Made by a program: the position numbers and the translations under genes. From Yinghuangia elevatio (GTDB lineage Bacteria > Actinomycetota > Actinomycetes > Streptomycetales > Streptomycetaceae), in the NCBI RefSeq assembly GCF_040649515.1, contig NZ_JBEZFP010000092.1, positions 1 to 38,226 of the forward strand: a DNA stretch of 38,226 nucleotides. The letters are read 5' to 3'. Shown here in pieces: positions 25,588-33,226 of this stretch; within the stretch, counting starts at the first letter, position 1, and each line of letters opens with the position of its first letter. The notes below the pieces were generated by a model, which was not told where the DNA came from, did not search any database, and saw only the letters and a list, made by a program, of their open reading frames with translations.

Positions 25588-26071
25588 GAGTCGCCGCGTC
25601 GGCCTGCTCGCGCAGGATGTCGCCGTGGCCGGCGTGGCGGGCGAACTCCTGGATCATGAGCAGATAGATCCACCGCAGGCTGACGGTGCCAAGGACGGGA
25701 TGCTGCCGGGTGTCGTCGAGGCCGACGTCCGCGGCGATCTTTCGCGCGCGGTCGCCGGCGCGCTCGAACTCCGCGACGACGTCGGCGACCGTCTCGCCGT
25801 CGTCGACCTCGAAGCTGGCCTCGCCCACCATCGCTCCGTCGCACTCGGACTCCGGCAGCCCTCCCAAGATGTGCTGGAACCACTTCCGTTCCGCGAACGC
25901 GGCGTGCTTGACCAGCCCGATCGACGTGGTCATGGACGGGACGAGACGACGGCGGGCCTCTGCCTCGGACAAGCCGCGCACTGTGTCGACCAGTTCGGCC
26001 CGCATGTGGTCGAGCAGGTATTCGAGCAGCGGGCGCTCGGGACCGTCGGTGAGACGAGTCGGGTCGTGCAT
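25541..26071 (-). CDS. DinB/DUF664-family protein
   Basis: A 176-residue four-helix protein of the DinB/DUF664 type. His residues that would bind metal are visible in LVKHAAFAERKW and in EFARHAGHGDIL near the C-terminus, the usual His triad pattern (one His in helix 2 and HxxH-like in helix 4). Some relatives are thiol (mycothiol)-dependent transferases; many have no known role. The ATG at 26071 has GGAAG upstream. The C-terminal 47 nt overlap the convergent anti-sigma gene, so both ends are coding on opposite strands. Confidence 0.83.
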   Translation of the reverse strand: MHDPTRLTDGPERPLLEYLLDHMRAELVDTVRGLSEAEARRRLVPSMTTSIGLVKHAAFAERKWFQHILGGLPESECDGAMVGEASFEVDDGETVADVVAEFERAGDRARKIAADVGLDDTRQHPVLGTVSLRWIYLLMIQEFARHAGHGDILREQADAATPTEARRPGGPSTSRP

Positions 26072-26398
26072 CTTGGGTGCTTCCTTCCGTGGACAGTATG
26101 GGAGACGGGCACGCGGGCCCGGGTCGAGCGGAGTGGTGGTGGCGGGGGCGACGCAGGTGTGGGTGACGGTGTGGCCGTCGCACCCGAAGCGGGTGTCGAC
26201 CGGGATCCCAGGGCGACGAAACGTCGTCGACGACCGAGGCGATGACCGGCAACCGGGCCACCGCGACGAGGGGACCGGCTCCGCCTCGGACTTCGTGTCC
26301 GGGCTGCCGCAGATGTCCCGCCGGACAACACGCTACCCCAACGGGCGGCGGGAGCGGAGTCCGGCGGGAACGGGATCCGGCGGAAGGGATCCGGGGGG
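26072..26398. other. 327-nt gap without a supported gene
   Basis: This stretch upstream of the DinB gene and downstream of the binding-protein gene shows only G-rich, low-complexity sequence (several GGGATCCGG-like motifs near 26360-26395). I see no credible ORF, RNA gene or strong hairpin. Confidence 0.6.
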
Positions 26399-27670
26399 TC
26401 AGTCGGCCTGCGGGAGCACGTACGCCTTGACGCCGGGGACCTCGTGGGCCGGTTCGACCGTCACGAGGCCGCCGGGCTTGGACTTGTCCACCTTGAGGAT
26501 GAAGGTCTGGTACGACGGCGGCGTGCTGTTCGACGAGAAGTCCAGCTTCAGCCCCAGTCCCACGTCCATGCCGGTCTGCTTGCGGTGCGCCGCGACGAGG
26601 CCTTCGCGGGTGAGGTCGCCGGCCGCGCAGGCCGCCCTCAGGTCCTCGCCGAAGATGCCGGCCGCGGCGTATCCCGAGATGACGCCCTGGTCGACCGGCA
26701 TGCCGGGGAACTTCGCGAGGTAGTCGGCGGACAGTTTGGCGACGGCCGGCAGGTCCGTCGAACTGACCGGCGGTGCCGGGCTCGCGATCACGAGGCGGGT
26801 CTCCATCGGGGCAGCGGCCACGGCGAGGAGCTGCGGATGGAAGCCGACCGAGTGCGACAGCACCGGGACCTTGAGCCCGGCCGCCTCGGTGCCGACCATG
26901 ACCGGGGCGACCTGCCGCGGTCCGGAGCTGATGACGATCGCCTTCACGCCGGCCGACTTGAGCGCGGTGACGACGGCGGTCATGTCCTGGTCGGTCGGCT
27001 TGACCTTCTGCTCGACGACCGAGACGCCGGCCGCCTGCGTCGCGTACTTGACGCCCAGCGCGCTGTTCACGCCGAACTCGTCGTCGCTGTAGATGTGTCC
27101 GACCTTGTCCCCGGCCGCAAGCGGCGTGGTGCGCGCCAGGTATTCGAACCCGTTGATCATCTCGATGTCGTACGTGGTCGCGGTGACCTGGATGAAGTCC
27201 TTGCCGAGCAGCGTGGACGCCCACGCCTGCGGCAGCGTCAGCAGGCCGTCGCGCTCGATGTCGTCCTGGAGTTGGGTGACGATCGCCGAGCCGACCAGCT
27301 GCGATATGCCGATCACCTTGCCGGACAGTTCGGTGTAGGCGGTACGCGCCTTCTGCGCGTCGTACGCGTGGTCCTTCACGTCCATGACGACCTTGCGGCC
27401 GCAGATGCCGCCGGCCGCGTTGATCTGGTCGAAGTAGAGCTGCTGGGCGTTGGTGACGCTCTTGCCCAACGGTGCCTGCGGCCCGCTCAGGTCGGAGAGT
27501 TCGCCGATGTGGATCTCGGTGTCGGTGACTCCCGGCCCGGTCTTGATCCCGGTGTTCTCCGCGCCGCCGGGGGTCTTCGTGTCGTCGTCCTTGGCGCTGC
27601 ACGCCGTGACGGTCAGCGCCAGCGCGGCGAGGACCGCGCAAACGGCTCTGGTGCCCGAACCTGGCTTCAC
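26399..27670 (-). CDS. ABC-type branched-chain amino-acid-like substrate-binding lipoprotein (LivK/peripla_BP_6 type)
   Basis: A 423-residue binding protein. The lipoprotein signal ends TVTAC with Cys24 lipidated; after a charged linker the body starts with TEIHIGELSDLSGPQAPLGK and contains INAAGGICGRKV, typical of the Leu/Ile/Val-binding fold. GTG at 27670 has AAGGAG seven bases upstream. No LivHMGF permease or ATPase is near, so it either feeds a transporter elsewhere or acts as a sensor. The stop of a 38-codon ORF overlaps its start (GTGA), which suggests translational coupling. Ligand: amino acids, amides or aromatic acids are all possible in this family. Confidence 0.9.
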   Translation of the reverse strand: MKPGSGTRAVCAVLAALALTVTACSAKDDDTKTPGGAENTGIKTGPGVTDTEIHIGELSDLSGPQAPLGKSVTNAQQLYFDQINAAGGICGRKVVMDVKDHAYDAQKARTAYTELSGKVIGISQLVGSAIVTQLQDDIERDGLLTLPQAWASTLLGKDFIQVTATTYDIEMINGFEYLARTTPLAAGDKVGHIYSDDEFGVNSALGVKYATQAAGVSVVEQKVKPTDQDMTAVVTALKSAGVKAIVISSGPRQVAPVMVGTEAAGLKVPVLSHSVGFHPQLLAVAAAPMETRLVIASPAPPVSSTDLPAVAKLSADYLAKFPGMPVDQGVISGYAAAGIFGEDLRAACAAGDLTREGLVAAHRKQTGMDVGLGLKLDFSSNSTPPSYQTFILKVDKSKPGGLVTVEPAHEVPGVKAYVLPQAD

Positions 27671-27783
27671 GAGTCTGCTCCTTGGGGGCTGCCTGGTACG
27701 CGGACGGGTGGCGGCGCCACGACCGGCGGACAGTCCGGTGCCGCGTCGGCGACCGGCGTCTTGCGCCTGCGGAGGTTGCCCAT
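27667..27783 (-). CDS. 38-residue leader-type ORF coupled to the binding protein
   Basis: A 38-codon ORF from the ATG at 27783 to a TGA that overlaps the GTG start of the binding protein (GTGA). GAGAGGAG stands eight bases before its ATG, a better ribosome-binding site than most in the window. The peptide has a basic start (LRRRK) and is then rich in Pro and Val, with no membrane segment. I do not recognise it. Its position suggests translation of the small ORF helps or tunes that of the binding protein. It could also be a chance ORF in a long leader. Confidence 0.5.
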   Translation of the reverse strand: MGNLRRRKTPVADAAPDCPPVVAPPPVRVPGSPQGADS

Positions 27784-27843
27784 GCCGAGCACTCCTCTCG
27801 GAGTCGCCGAAATCATGGAAGGCACACTGATACAAATCCTGTT

Positions 27844-27860
27844 GCTGCGTATCACGCAGC
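27844..27860. promoter_or_regulatory. perfect 17-bp palindrome upstream of the small ORF/binding protein
   Basis: GCTGCGT (27844-27850) and ACGCAGC (27854-27860) form a perfect palindrome with a 3-nt centre. Leftward of it, TATCAG lies about 11 nt further on and resembles a -10 box. It is about 60 nt upstream of the small ORF, a typical place for a regulator of the binding-protein transcript. The regulator is unknown. Confidence 0.55.
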
Positions 27861-28016
27861 GAAGCGGAAGCGGATGGCGAGCACAAGCCTTTGTGCGGGG
27901 GAACTTTCGGAGGACCACCGAGTTGTCGGCTGTCCACGGGCGGGCGGTGGTATCCGTACCCCTGGCGAAGCGTGGCGTTTCGCGGGCTCGGTGATCGGCG
28001 TGGGTAGAGCAGCGGA

Positions 28017-28454
28017 ATGAACCTCGGGGAACCGGAAGGCGGCAGCGGCGCCGATGCGGACGAAAGCGCGTCGGTGCCACCGCCCTGCGACAGCTGCGGA
28101 ACGGTGTCGACAGCGAAGGCGGGGCCGCGGCCGGGGCCGCGCGAAGGCCCGTACGTGGCCGTGCTGGCGGACTCCTCGTGGATCGATCCGGTCGACCCCG
28201 CCCAGGACGGCCGCCGTCCGGTGGTCGCATGCTCGGGCCGGTGCCTGGACCGGGTGCGCGCGGTACTTGCGTCCCGCCCGTACACCACGGTCGAACTGTG
28301 GGCGGGCAAAGTGACCCGCGCCGTGACGGCGAGTCAAGGTCCGCCCGTACGTGCCGAGTTGGAACGCGCGACCGGGTTGACGCCGCCGCAGATTCGCGCG
28401 GCCTACGACTGGCTGGAGGAGCACGGCATCTGGCTGGAGCGGCACAGCAGATGA
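28017..28454 (+). CDS. small protein of unknown function with two Cys pairs
   Basis: A 145-residue protein that I cannot name. Cys24/Cys27 (CDSCG) and Cys72/Cys76 (CSGRC) look like a split zinc ribbon. Between them is VLADSSWIDP, and the C-terminal 60 residues are a helical segment with LTPPQIRAAYDWLEEHGIWLE that resembles a small winged-helix or DNA-binding-like unit. The codon use is like that of neighbours and the frame is uninterrupted, so I treat it as a real gene. It is divergent from the small ORF/binding protein across 233 nt. The ribosome-binding site (AGCGGA) is weak. Confidence 0.65.
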   Translation: MNLGEPEGGSGADADESASVPPPCDSCGTVSTAKAGPRPGPREGPYVAVLADSSWIDPVDPAQDGRRPVVACSGRCLDRVRAVLASRPYTTVELWAGKVTRAVTASQGPPVRAELERATGLTPPQIRAAYDWLEEHGIWLERHSR

Positions 28455-28975
28455 CCTGCTCCTTCGGACGCCGTGGGAATGCGGTCCACGGGCGGTCCGG
28501 GCCGCTTGCCCGACTGGCCTTGTTGCCAGGGGATTTCGAGGTTGTTGCCGGGTGTCCGTGGCGATGGACAACGCCGCGCGGCCCGGGTTAGCTTCCGGAC
28601 CACGGCTGTTCACAGGCCGGAATCCAGGGATTGGGGAGGCGCGATGCGGCCTACCAGGCTGCCGCTGACGCTCCTGACCAAGTGCCTGCCGATCGACCTG
28701 CGTCGGTCGGCCAGTTCCCTCTGTCGCTGACTCCCCGTCCGGGCCCGTACGCCGAACCGCGGCGACCGCCCGTACCGCAGACCCGGCAGCGCACCGGGCC
28801 CGCCGGACACACCGGGTGCGTGCGGCGGCTTCCCCGACTTCCTATCCCACCGCCGGAATCCGCTCCACCGCAACGCCGTTCCGCCGTATCGCCGTTCCGC
28901 CGTCCGCGCCGCGTTCGAGCCGCCGCCGCGCCCGGCTCCGAGGGCCGGATTCCCGCACATCGGAGGAGAGCAATC
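28455..28975. other. 521-nt gap before the luciferase-like gene
   Basis: No gene with good support is seen here. It contains short GC-rich inverted repeats and several CGCCGTTCCGCCGTATCGCC-like stretches around 28880-28910 (a CCGCCGT unit repeated about three times). The last bases hold the GGAGGAGA ribosome-binding site of the next gene. Confidence 0.55.
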
Positions 28976-30223
28976 ATGAGCCCCACCCCGCTGGCCGTCC
29001 TCGACCTCCTTCCGCTCAGCCAGGGAGAAACGTCCCGCGACGCCGTGTCGCACGCGATCGATCTGGCCCGCCGCGCCGAGGAGTTCGGGTACGCCCGCTA
29101 CTGGTTCGCCGAGCACCACTTGAACCCGGGAGTGCTCGGCGTCGCGCCGGCCGTGGCGATCGCGCTGGTCGGCCAGGCGACCCGGAGCATCCGGCTGGGT
29201 TCGGCCGGCGTGCAGTTCGGGCACCGGACGCCGCTGTCCGCGGTCGAGGAATTCGGACTCCTCGACGCCGCGTTCCCCGGTCGGCTCGACCTGGGGATCG
29301 GACGCTCGATAGGACGCCGAGCGCCGGACGGCACCGCGGACACGCCGGCCGACGGCACGTCCCAAGCGCCGGGCGACGGCGCCTCCCAAGCGCCGGGTGA
29401 CGGCGACGCGGGCGGTCGCGTACCGGACTCCGGCACGCAGGCCATCGAGCGCTACCAGGCCGGCCGCGGCACCTCGGACCATGACCGCCGCACCCCCAAC
29501 GGCCTGCTGCTGCCCAGGAAGTTCGACTTCACGACGACCGTCGACCCGGCCCGACTCGGCGCGCTGCTCGGTCTGTTGCAGCAACCCGGTGCCTGGACAC
29601 CCGGCTACGACGAGCAGATCGAGGAGGTTCTCGCCCTCCTCGGCGGCACCTACCGCGGTGCCGGTGGTGTCGAGGTGCACGCGTATCCGGGTGAGGGCGC
29701 GGACCTGGAGGTGTGGGTGCTGGGCGCGTCCGGCGGTGCGAGCGCCCGGATCGCCGGGGTGCGGGGGCTGCGGTTCGCCGCGTCGTACCACCACAGCCCG
29801 AGCACGGTGGTCGACTCGGTGGAGGCGTACCGGTCCGCCTTCCGCCCGTCCGCGGCGCTGGCCGAGCCGTACGTGTCGGTCTCCGCCGACGTGGTGGTCG
29901 CCGAGGACGACGAAACCGCCCGCCACCTGGCCGCCGGGTACGGCCTGTGGGTGCGCAGCATCCGCCGCGGCCTGTCGGCCGTCCCGTTTCCGCCGCCGGA
30001 CGAGGCGCTCGCCCACGTGTGGAGCGACGAGGACCGCGAGCTGGTGCGCGACCGCGTGGCGACCCAGTTGGTGGGGTCGCCGGAGACGGTGGCCGATCGG
30101 CTGGAGCAGCTGCGGGACGCCACCGGGGCGGACGAGTTGGCGGTAACGACGATCACGCATCGGCATGCCGACCGGGTGCGGTCGTACGAGTTGCTCGCGA
30201 AGGCGTGGGCCGACCGCGCCTGA
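28976..30223 (+). CDS. LLM-class luciferase-like flavin oxidoreductase with low-complexity insertion
   Basis: A 415-residue luciferase-like protein of the group 1 type: LAVLDLLPLSQG at the start, RYWFAEHHLNPG (about 41-52) and FPGRLDLGIGRS (about 100). Group members are usually 320-350 residues long. The extra length comes from about 50-60 residues after IGRSIGRR, rich in Gly, Asp, Ala and Gln, coded partly by a 24-bp tandem repeat. After it the barrel resumes (YDEQIEEVLALLGG, VWVLGASGG). The ATG at 28976 has GGAGGAGA upstream. It probably uses reduced flavin or F420; the substrate is unknown. It is convergent with the next monooxygenase across a strong terminator. Confidence 0.85.
   Translation: MSPTPLAVLDLLPLSQGETSRDAVSHAIDLARRAEEFGYARYWFAEHHLNPGVLGVAPAVAIALVGQATRSIRLGSAGVQFGHRTPLSAVEEFGLLDAAFPGRLDLGIGRSIGRRAPDGTADTPADGTSQAPGDGASQAPGDGDAGGRVPDSGTQAIERYQAGRGTSDHDRRTPNGLLLPRKFDFTTTVDPARLGALLGLLQQPGAWTPGYDEQIEEVLALLGGTYRGAGGVEVHAYPGEGADLEVWVLGASGGASARIAGVRGLRFAASYHHSPSTVVDSVEAYRSAFRPSAALAEPYVSVSADVVVAEDDETARHLAAGYGLWVRSIRRGLSAVPFPPPDEALAHVWSDEDRELVRDRVATQLVGSPETVADRLEQLRDATGADELAVTTITHRHADRVRSYELLAKAWADRA
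29351..29407 (+). repeat. 24-bp tandem repeat inside the luciferase-like gene
   Basis: Units 29351-29374 and 29375-29398 differ at three positions and are followed by a partial third copy. They encode the DGTSQAPG / DGASQAPG stretch in the insertion. Unit length is divisible by three, so copy-number change keeps frame. Confidence 0.85.
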
Positions 30224-30232
30224 CGCACAACG

Positions 30233-30260
30233 GGCGCCCCGGAGTGTTCTCCGGGGCGCC
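30233..30260. terminator. bidirectional terminator between two convergent LLM genes
   Basis: GGCGCCCCGGAG (30233-30244) and CTCCGGGGCGCC (30249-30260) form a perfect 12-bp stem with a TGTT loop. It begins 9 nt after one stop codon and lies about 70 nt from the convergent stop. The strongest terminator in the window. Confidence 0.88.
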
Positions 30261-30263
30261 GTC

Positions 30264-30328
30264 CCTGGTGTCGTCCGATGTCGTCGGGCGTCGTCTGGTA
30301 TCTGCTGGTGTCCGCTGGTGTCGTCAGG
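30264..30328. repeat. degenerate TGGTGTCGTC-type repeats
   Basis: Short units such as CTGGTGTCGTC, GATGTCGTC, GGCGTCGTC and CTGGTGTC recur about six times between the terminator and the stop of the leftward monooxygenase. No function is evident. Confidence 0.5.
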
Positions 30329-30331
30329 GCC

Positions 30332-31795
30332 TCATGAGGCGGCCTGCTCCCGGCCGGCCTCCCGCACAAGCCGCGGAGGGCGGCGCAGCCCCAGGTGGTC
30401 GCGCAGCGTCTCGCCGTCGTACTCGACGCGGAACACGCCGCGTTCCTGGAGCAGCGGTACGACCGTGTCCGCGAACTCGTCGAGGCCGCCGGGGGTGATG
30501 TGCGGAACGAGGATCACACCGTCCGCGGCGTCGTTCTGGACCAGTTCGTCGATCTGCCCGGCGACCGTCGCCGGACTGCCGACGAACGAGTGCTTGCCGA
30601 ACAGTTCGACGACCAGCTCGCGCGAGGACAGCTTCTTGGCCTCGGCCAGCTCCCGCCACTCGGCGGCCTGGCGCAGCGCCTCGCGTCCGGCCACCGATCC
30701 GGCGCGCCCTTGGGACAGTTCGGTCTCGCCGAGGTACGGGTCGACCAACGGGAGCGGACCGTCGGGGTCGTGGTCGGACAGGTCGCGGTTCCAAACCCGT
30801 TCCAGGAACGCGATCGCGGTCCGTCCGCTGACCTGTTGGCGGGATACGGCGTACGACAGCTCGGCCGCCTCGGCGTCCGTGTCACCGAGCACGAAGGTCG
30901 CGGCGGGCAGGATCTTCAGGTCGTCGTGGGACCGTCCGTGGCGGGCGAGGCGGGACTTCACGTCACGGTAGAAGGCCTGGCCCTTTTCGAGTTCGGAGTA
31001 CCGACTGAAGATCGCGTCGGCGGACGACGCGGCGAACTCGCGGCCTTCGTCGGAGTCGCCGGCCTGGAATATCACCGGACGGCCCTGCGGGGCCCGCGGC
31101 ACGTTGAAGCGGCCGGAGATGGTGAAGTGCCGGTCGTCGTGGGCGAATCGGCCCGCGTCGGGGTCGGCGAGGAAGGTGCCGGACTCCTTGTCGGCGACGA
31201 TCTCGTCACCCTGCCAGGAGTCGAACAGCTCCCACGCGGTGTGCAGGAACGTGCGTGCGCGCTCGTACCTCTGTTCGCGCGGGAGGAATCCCCCGCGCCG
31301 GAAGTTCTCGCCGGTGAAGGCGTCCCAGGAGGTCACGACGTTCCACGCCGCGCGCCCCGCCGAGAGATGGTCGAGGCTGGCGAACTGGCGGGCCACTTCG
31401 TACGGTTCGTTGAACGTCGAGTTGATCGTGCCGGTGAGGCCGAGGCGTTCGGTCACCGCGGCCAGCGCGGCGAGCACGGTGAAGGTGTCCGGGCGGCCTA
31501 CCACGTCGAGGTCGTAGACGCGGCCGTGCTGTTCGCGCAGCCGCAGTCCTTCGGCCAGGAACAGGAAGTCGAACTTGGCGCGTTCGGCGGTCCGCGCGAG
31601 GTGTGCGAAGGACGCGAAGTCGATGTGGCTGCCCGACCGCGGGTCGCTCCACACCGTCGTGTTGTTGACGCCGGGGAAGTGCACGCCGAGGTGGATCTGC
31701 TTGAGCGGCTTGCCCGTCGGGCCGGCCCCGTGGCCGCCGGTGGACCCCGGGTTGCCCCGGGAGTCGCCCTGGGGGCTGTTCTGGACGTTGCTCAT
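30332..31795 (-). CDS. LLM-class flavin-dependent monooxygenase, NtaA/SnaA/DszA type
   Basis: A 487-residue FMNH2-dependent monooxygenase of the nitrilotriacetate/pristinamycin/dibenzothiophene-sulfone family. Landmarks are HFPGVNNTTVW, FDFLFLAEGL, AAWNVVTSWDAF and PQGRPVIFQAGDSDEGREFAA, all at usual places. The first 30 residues are a Gly/Ser-rich extension. ATG at 31795; the ribosome-binding site is poor. It follows the related enzyme after 35 nt on the same strand, so they form a pair. The family oxidises sulfones, amines or polyketide/peptide backbones using reduced flavin from a separate reductase, which is not seen here. Whether it tailors the polyketide is open. Confidence 0.9.
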   Translation of the reverse strand: MSNVQNSPQGDSRGNPGSTGGHGAGPTGKPLKQIHLGVHFPGVNNTTVWSDPRSGSHIDFASFAHLARTAERAKFDFLFLAEGLRLREQHGRVYDLDVVGRPDTFTVLAALAAVTERLGLTGTINSTFNEPYEVARQFASLDHLSAGRAAWNVVTSWDAFTGENFRRGGFLPREQRYERARTFLHTAWELFDSWQGDEIVADKESGTFLADPDAGRFAHDDRHFTISGRFNVPRAPQGRPVIFQAGDSDEGREFAASSADAIFSRYSELEKGQAFYRDVKSRLARHGRSHDDLKILPAATFVLGDTDAEAAELSYAVSRQQVSGRTAIAFLERVWNRDLSDHDPDGPLPLVDPYLGETELSQGRAGSVAGREALRQAAEWRELAEAKKLSSRELVVELFGKHSFVGSPATVAGQIDELVQNDAADGVILVPHITPGGLDEFADTVVPLLQERGVFRVEYDGETLRDHLGLRRPPRLVREAGREQAAS

Positions 31796-31830
31796 GACCG
31801 TGGGTACCTTTCAGACCGAGGGACGGGTGC

Positions 31831-33063
31831 TCAGGTCCGCGCGTAGCGGTTGGCCGGGCGTTCGAGTCCGAGCAGCCCGCGCAGCGTTTCGGCTTCGTAG
31901 GCGGTCCGGAACACGCCGCGGCGCTGCAACTCCGGCACCAGTCCGCGCGTGATCCCGCGCAGGTCGTACGGCAGTGCCGCGGGCCGCAACCGGAACCCGG
32001 AGAGCCCGGCGGCACGCCGGTCGAGGAGCAGGTCGGCCAGTTGCGCGGGGGTCCCGGCGAAGATCTCCGCGTCGCTCGTGTACGCGGCGCCCGCGGTCTC
32101 GTCCAGCCGGTCCCGGCGGGCCCGGGCGGCGCTCTCCGAGTCGTCGACGAACACCACCAGTTCGCCGAACACGTGCAGCGGCCGGTCGGCGGATCCGGCG
32201 GCGTCCTGGGCGGCGCGGATCCCCGCGACGATCACGCGCGCCTCGTCGGTGCCGTGCGGGGTGATGTAGCCGACGTCGGCGGAACGGGCCAGGAGCCGGT
32301 GCCCGGTCTCCTGGTGCACCAGCGCGGTGACCAGCGGCTGCCCTTGCGGCGGTCGCGGCGTGATCGAAGGGCCCTTGACCTGGAACCAGCGGCCCGCGAA
32401 GTCGATGTAGTGCACCTTGTCCCGGTCGATGAAGCGACCGGTCGAGGCGTCGCGGATCTCCGCGTCGTCCTCCCAGCTGTCCCACAGCCGGCGCAGCACC
32501 TCGACGTAGTCGGCGGTCTCGTCGAACGCGTCCGCGAGGACCGCCTCGAACCTCTCGGCGGGGCCGGTGAGGAAGTCGACGTCCGGGACCTCGCGCCGAC
32601 CGAACAGCGCGATGTCGGCCGGACGCAGCGAGACCTGGGCGCGAAGCCCCGCCCGGCCGGTGCTCGCATAGTCGAGCGTCGCCACGGCCTTGGCGAGGTG
32701 GAACGGCTCGGTGTGGGTCACGACGACGGTCGGGACGAGGCCGATGCGGCTGGTCAGCGGGGCGACCCGGGCGGCGACGAGGACGGCGTCGAGGCGTCCC
32801 CGGACCCGGTCGGTGCGCCGGTCGGCGTGCTGCGGATGGTCGGACTGGAAGCCGAGGGAGTCCTCGAAGGTCGCGAAGTCGAGGAGTCCGGACTCGGCTT
32901 CGCGCACCAGATCGGTCCAGTACGCGGCGCCGAACAGGTCGGCCGGGCGGGCGTCCGGCTCCCGCCAGGACGCCGGGTGCCAGCCGGTCCCGTCGAGGGC
33001 CACGGCCAGGTGGAGAGGTACGTCGATGTCGCTCCCGGGCTGTTCGGGTGTTGCGGCGGTCAT
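31831..33063 (-). CDS. LLM-class flavin-dependent monooxygenase, NtaA/SnaA-like (second copy)
   Basis: A 410-residue luciferase-like protein from the ATG at 33063; an ATG at 33084 and a GTG at 33144 are also in frame, and only GAGAGCGAG before 33063 looks like a ribosome-binding site. It keeps the family plan: LLDFATFEDSLGF, VVTHTEPFHLAKAVATLDYAS, FQVKGPSITPRPPQGQPLV. The C-terminal segment RRGVFRTAYEAETLRGLLGLERP is close to that of the next gene (RGVFRVEYDGETLRDHLGLRRP), so the pair likely arose by duplication or both derive from one partner set. It may act as a heterodimer or in series. Confidence 0.88.
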   Translation of the reverse strand: MTAATPEQPGSDIDVPLHLAVALDGTGWHPASWREPDARPADLFGAAYWTDLVREAESGLLDFATFEDSLGFQSDHPQHADRRTDRVRGRLDAVLVAARVAPLTSRIGLVPTVVVTHTEPFHLAKAVATLDYASTGRAGLRAQVSLRPADIALFGRREVPDVDFLTGPAERFEAVLADAFDETADYVEVLRRLWDSWEDDAEIRDASTGRFIDRDKVHYIDFAGRWFQVKGPSITPRPPQGQPLVTALVHQETGHRLLARSADVGYITPHGTDEARVIVAGIRAAQDAAGSADRPLHVFGELVVFVDDSESAARARRDRLDETAGAAYTSDAEIFAGTPAQLADLLLDRRAAGLSGFRLRPAALPYDLRGITRGLVPELQRRGVFRTAYEAETLRGLLGLERPANRYART

Positions 33064-33140
33064 GGCGAACTCGCTCTCTGTCATGGGAGGTTCGGCGGTG
33101 CGTGCGTCGGCCGACGCGCAGCCCACACTCTGCGTCCGCC

Positions 33141-33158
33141 CCACGCCTCAAAGCGTGG
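33141..33158 (-). terminator. possible hairpin after the type II thioesterase gene
   Basis: CCACGC (33141-33146) and GCGTGG (33153-33158) form a 6-bp stem with a CTCAAA loop. It lies 69 nt beyond the thioesterase stop and upstream of the monooxygenase start; it may end the polyketide transcript there. The stem is short. Confidence 0.35.
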
Positions 33159-33226
33159 CAGGCAGTTGTGAACGTCCCATGTCCCGATCCCCGCCCCGGC
33201 CGGACAAGGCCGCCGAACGGTCGGCG

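Noticed and set aside
28631..28975. N-terminal extension of the luciferase-like protein
   Set aside because: The extension is Arg/Pro-rich without homology-like features, whereas the ATG at 28976 has a perfect ribosome-binding site and begins the known family motif.
29351..29407. CRISPR-like array
   Set aside because: Only two and a bit adjacent copies without spacers, in frame inside a coding region; no cas genes in the window.
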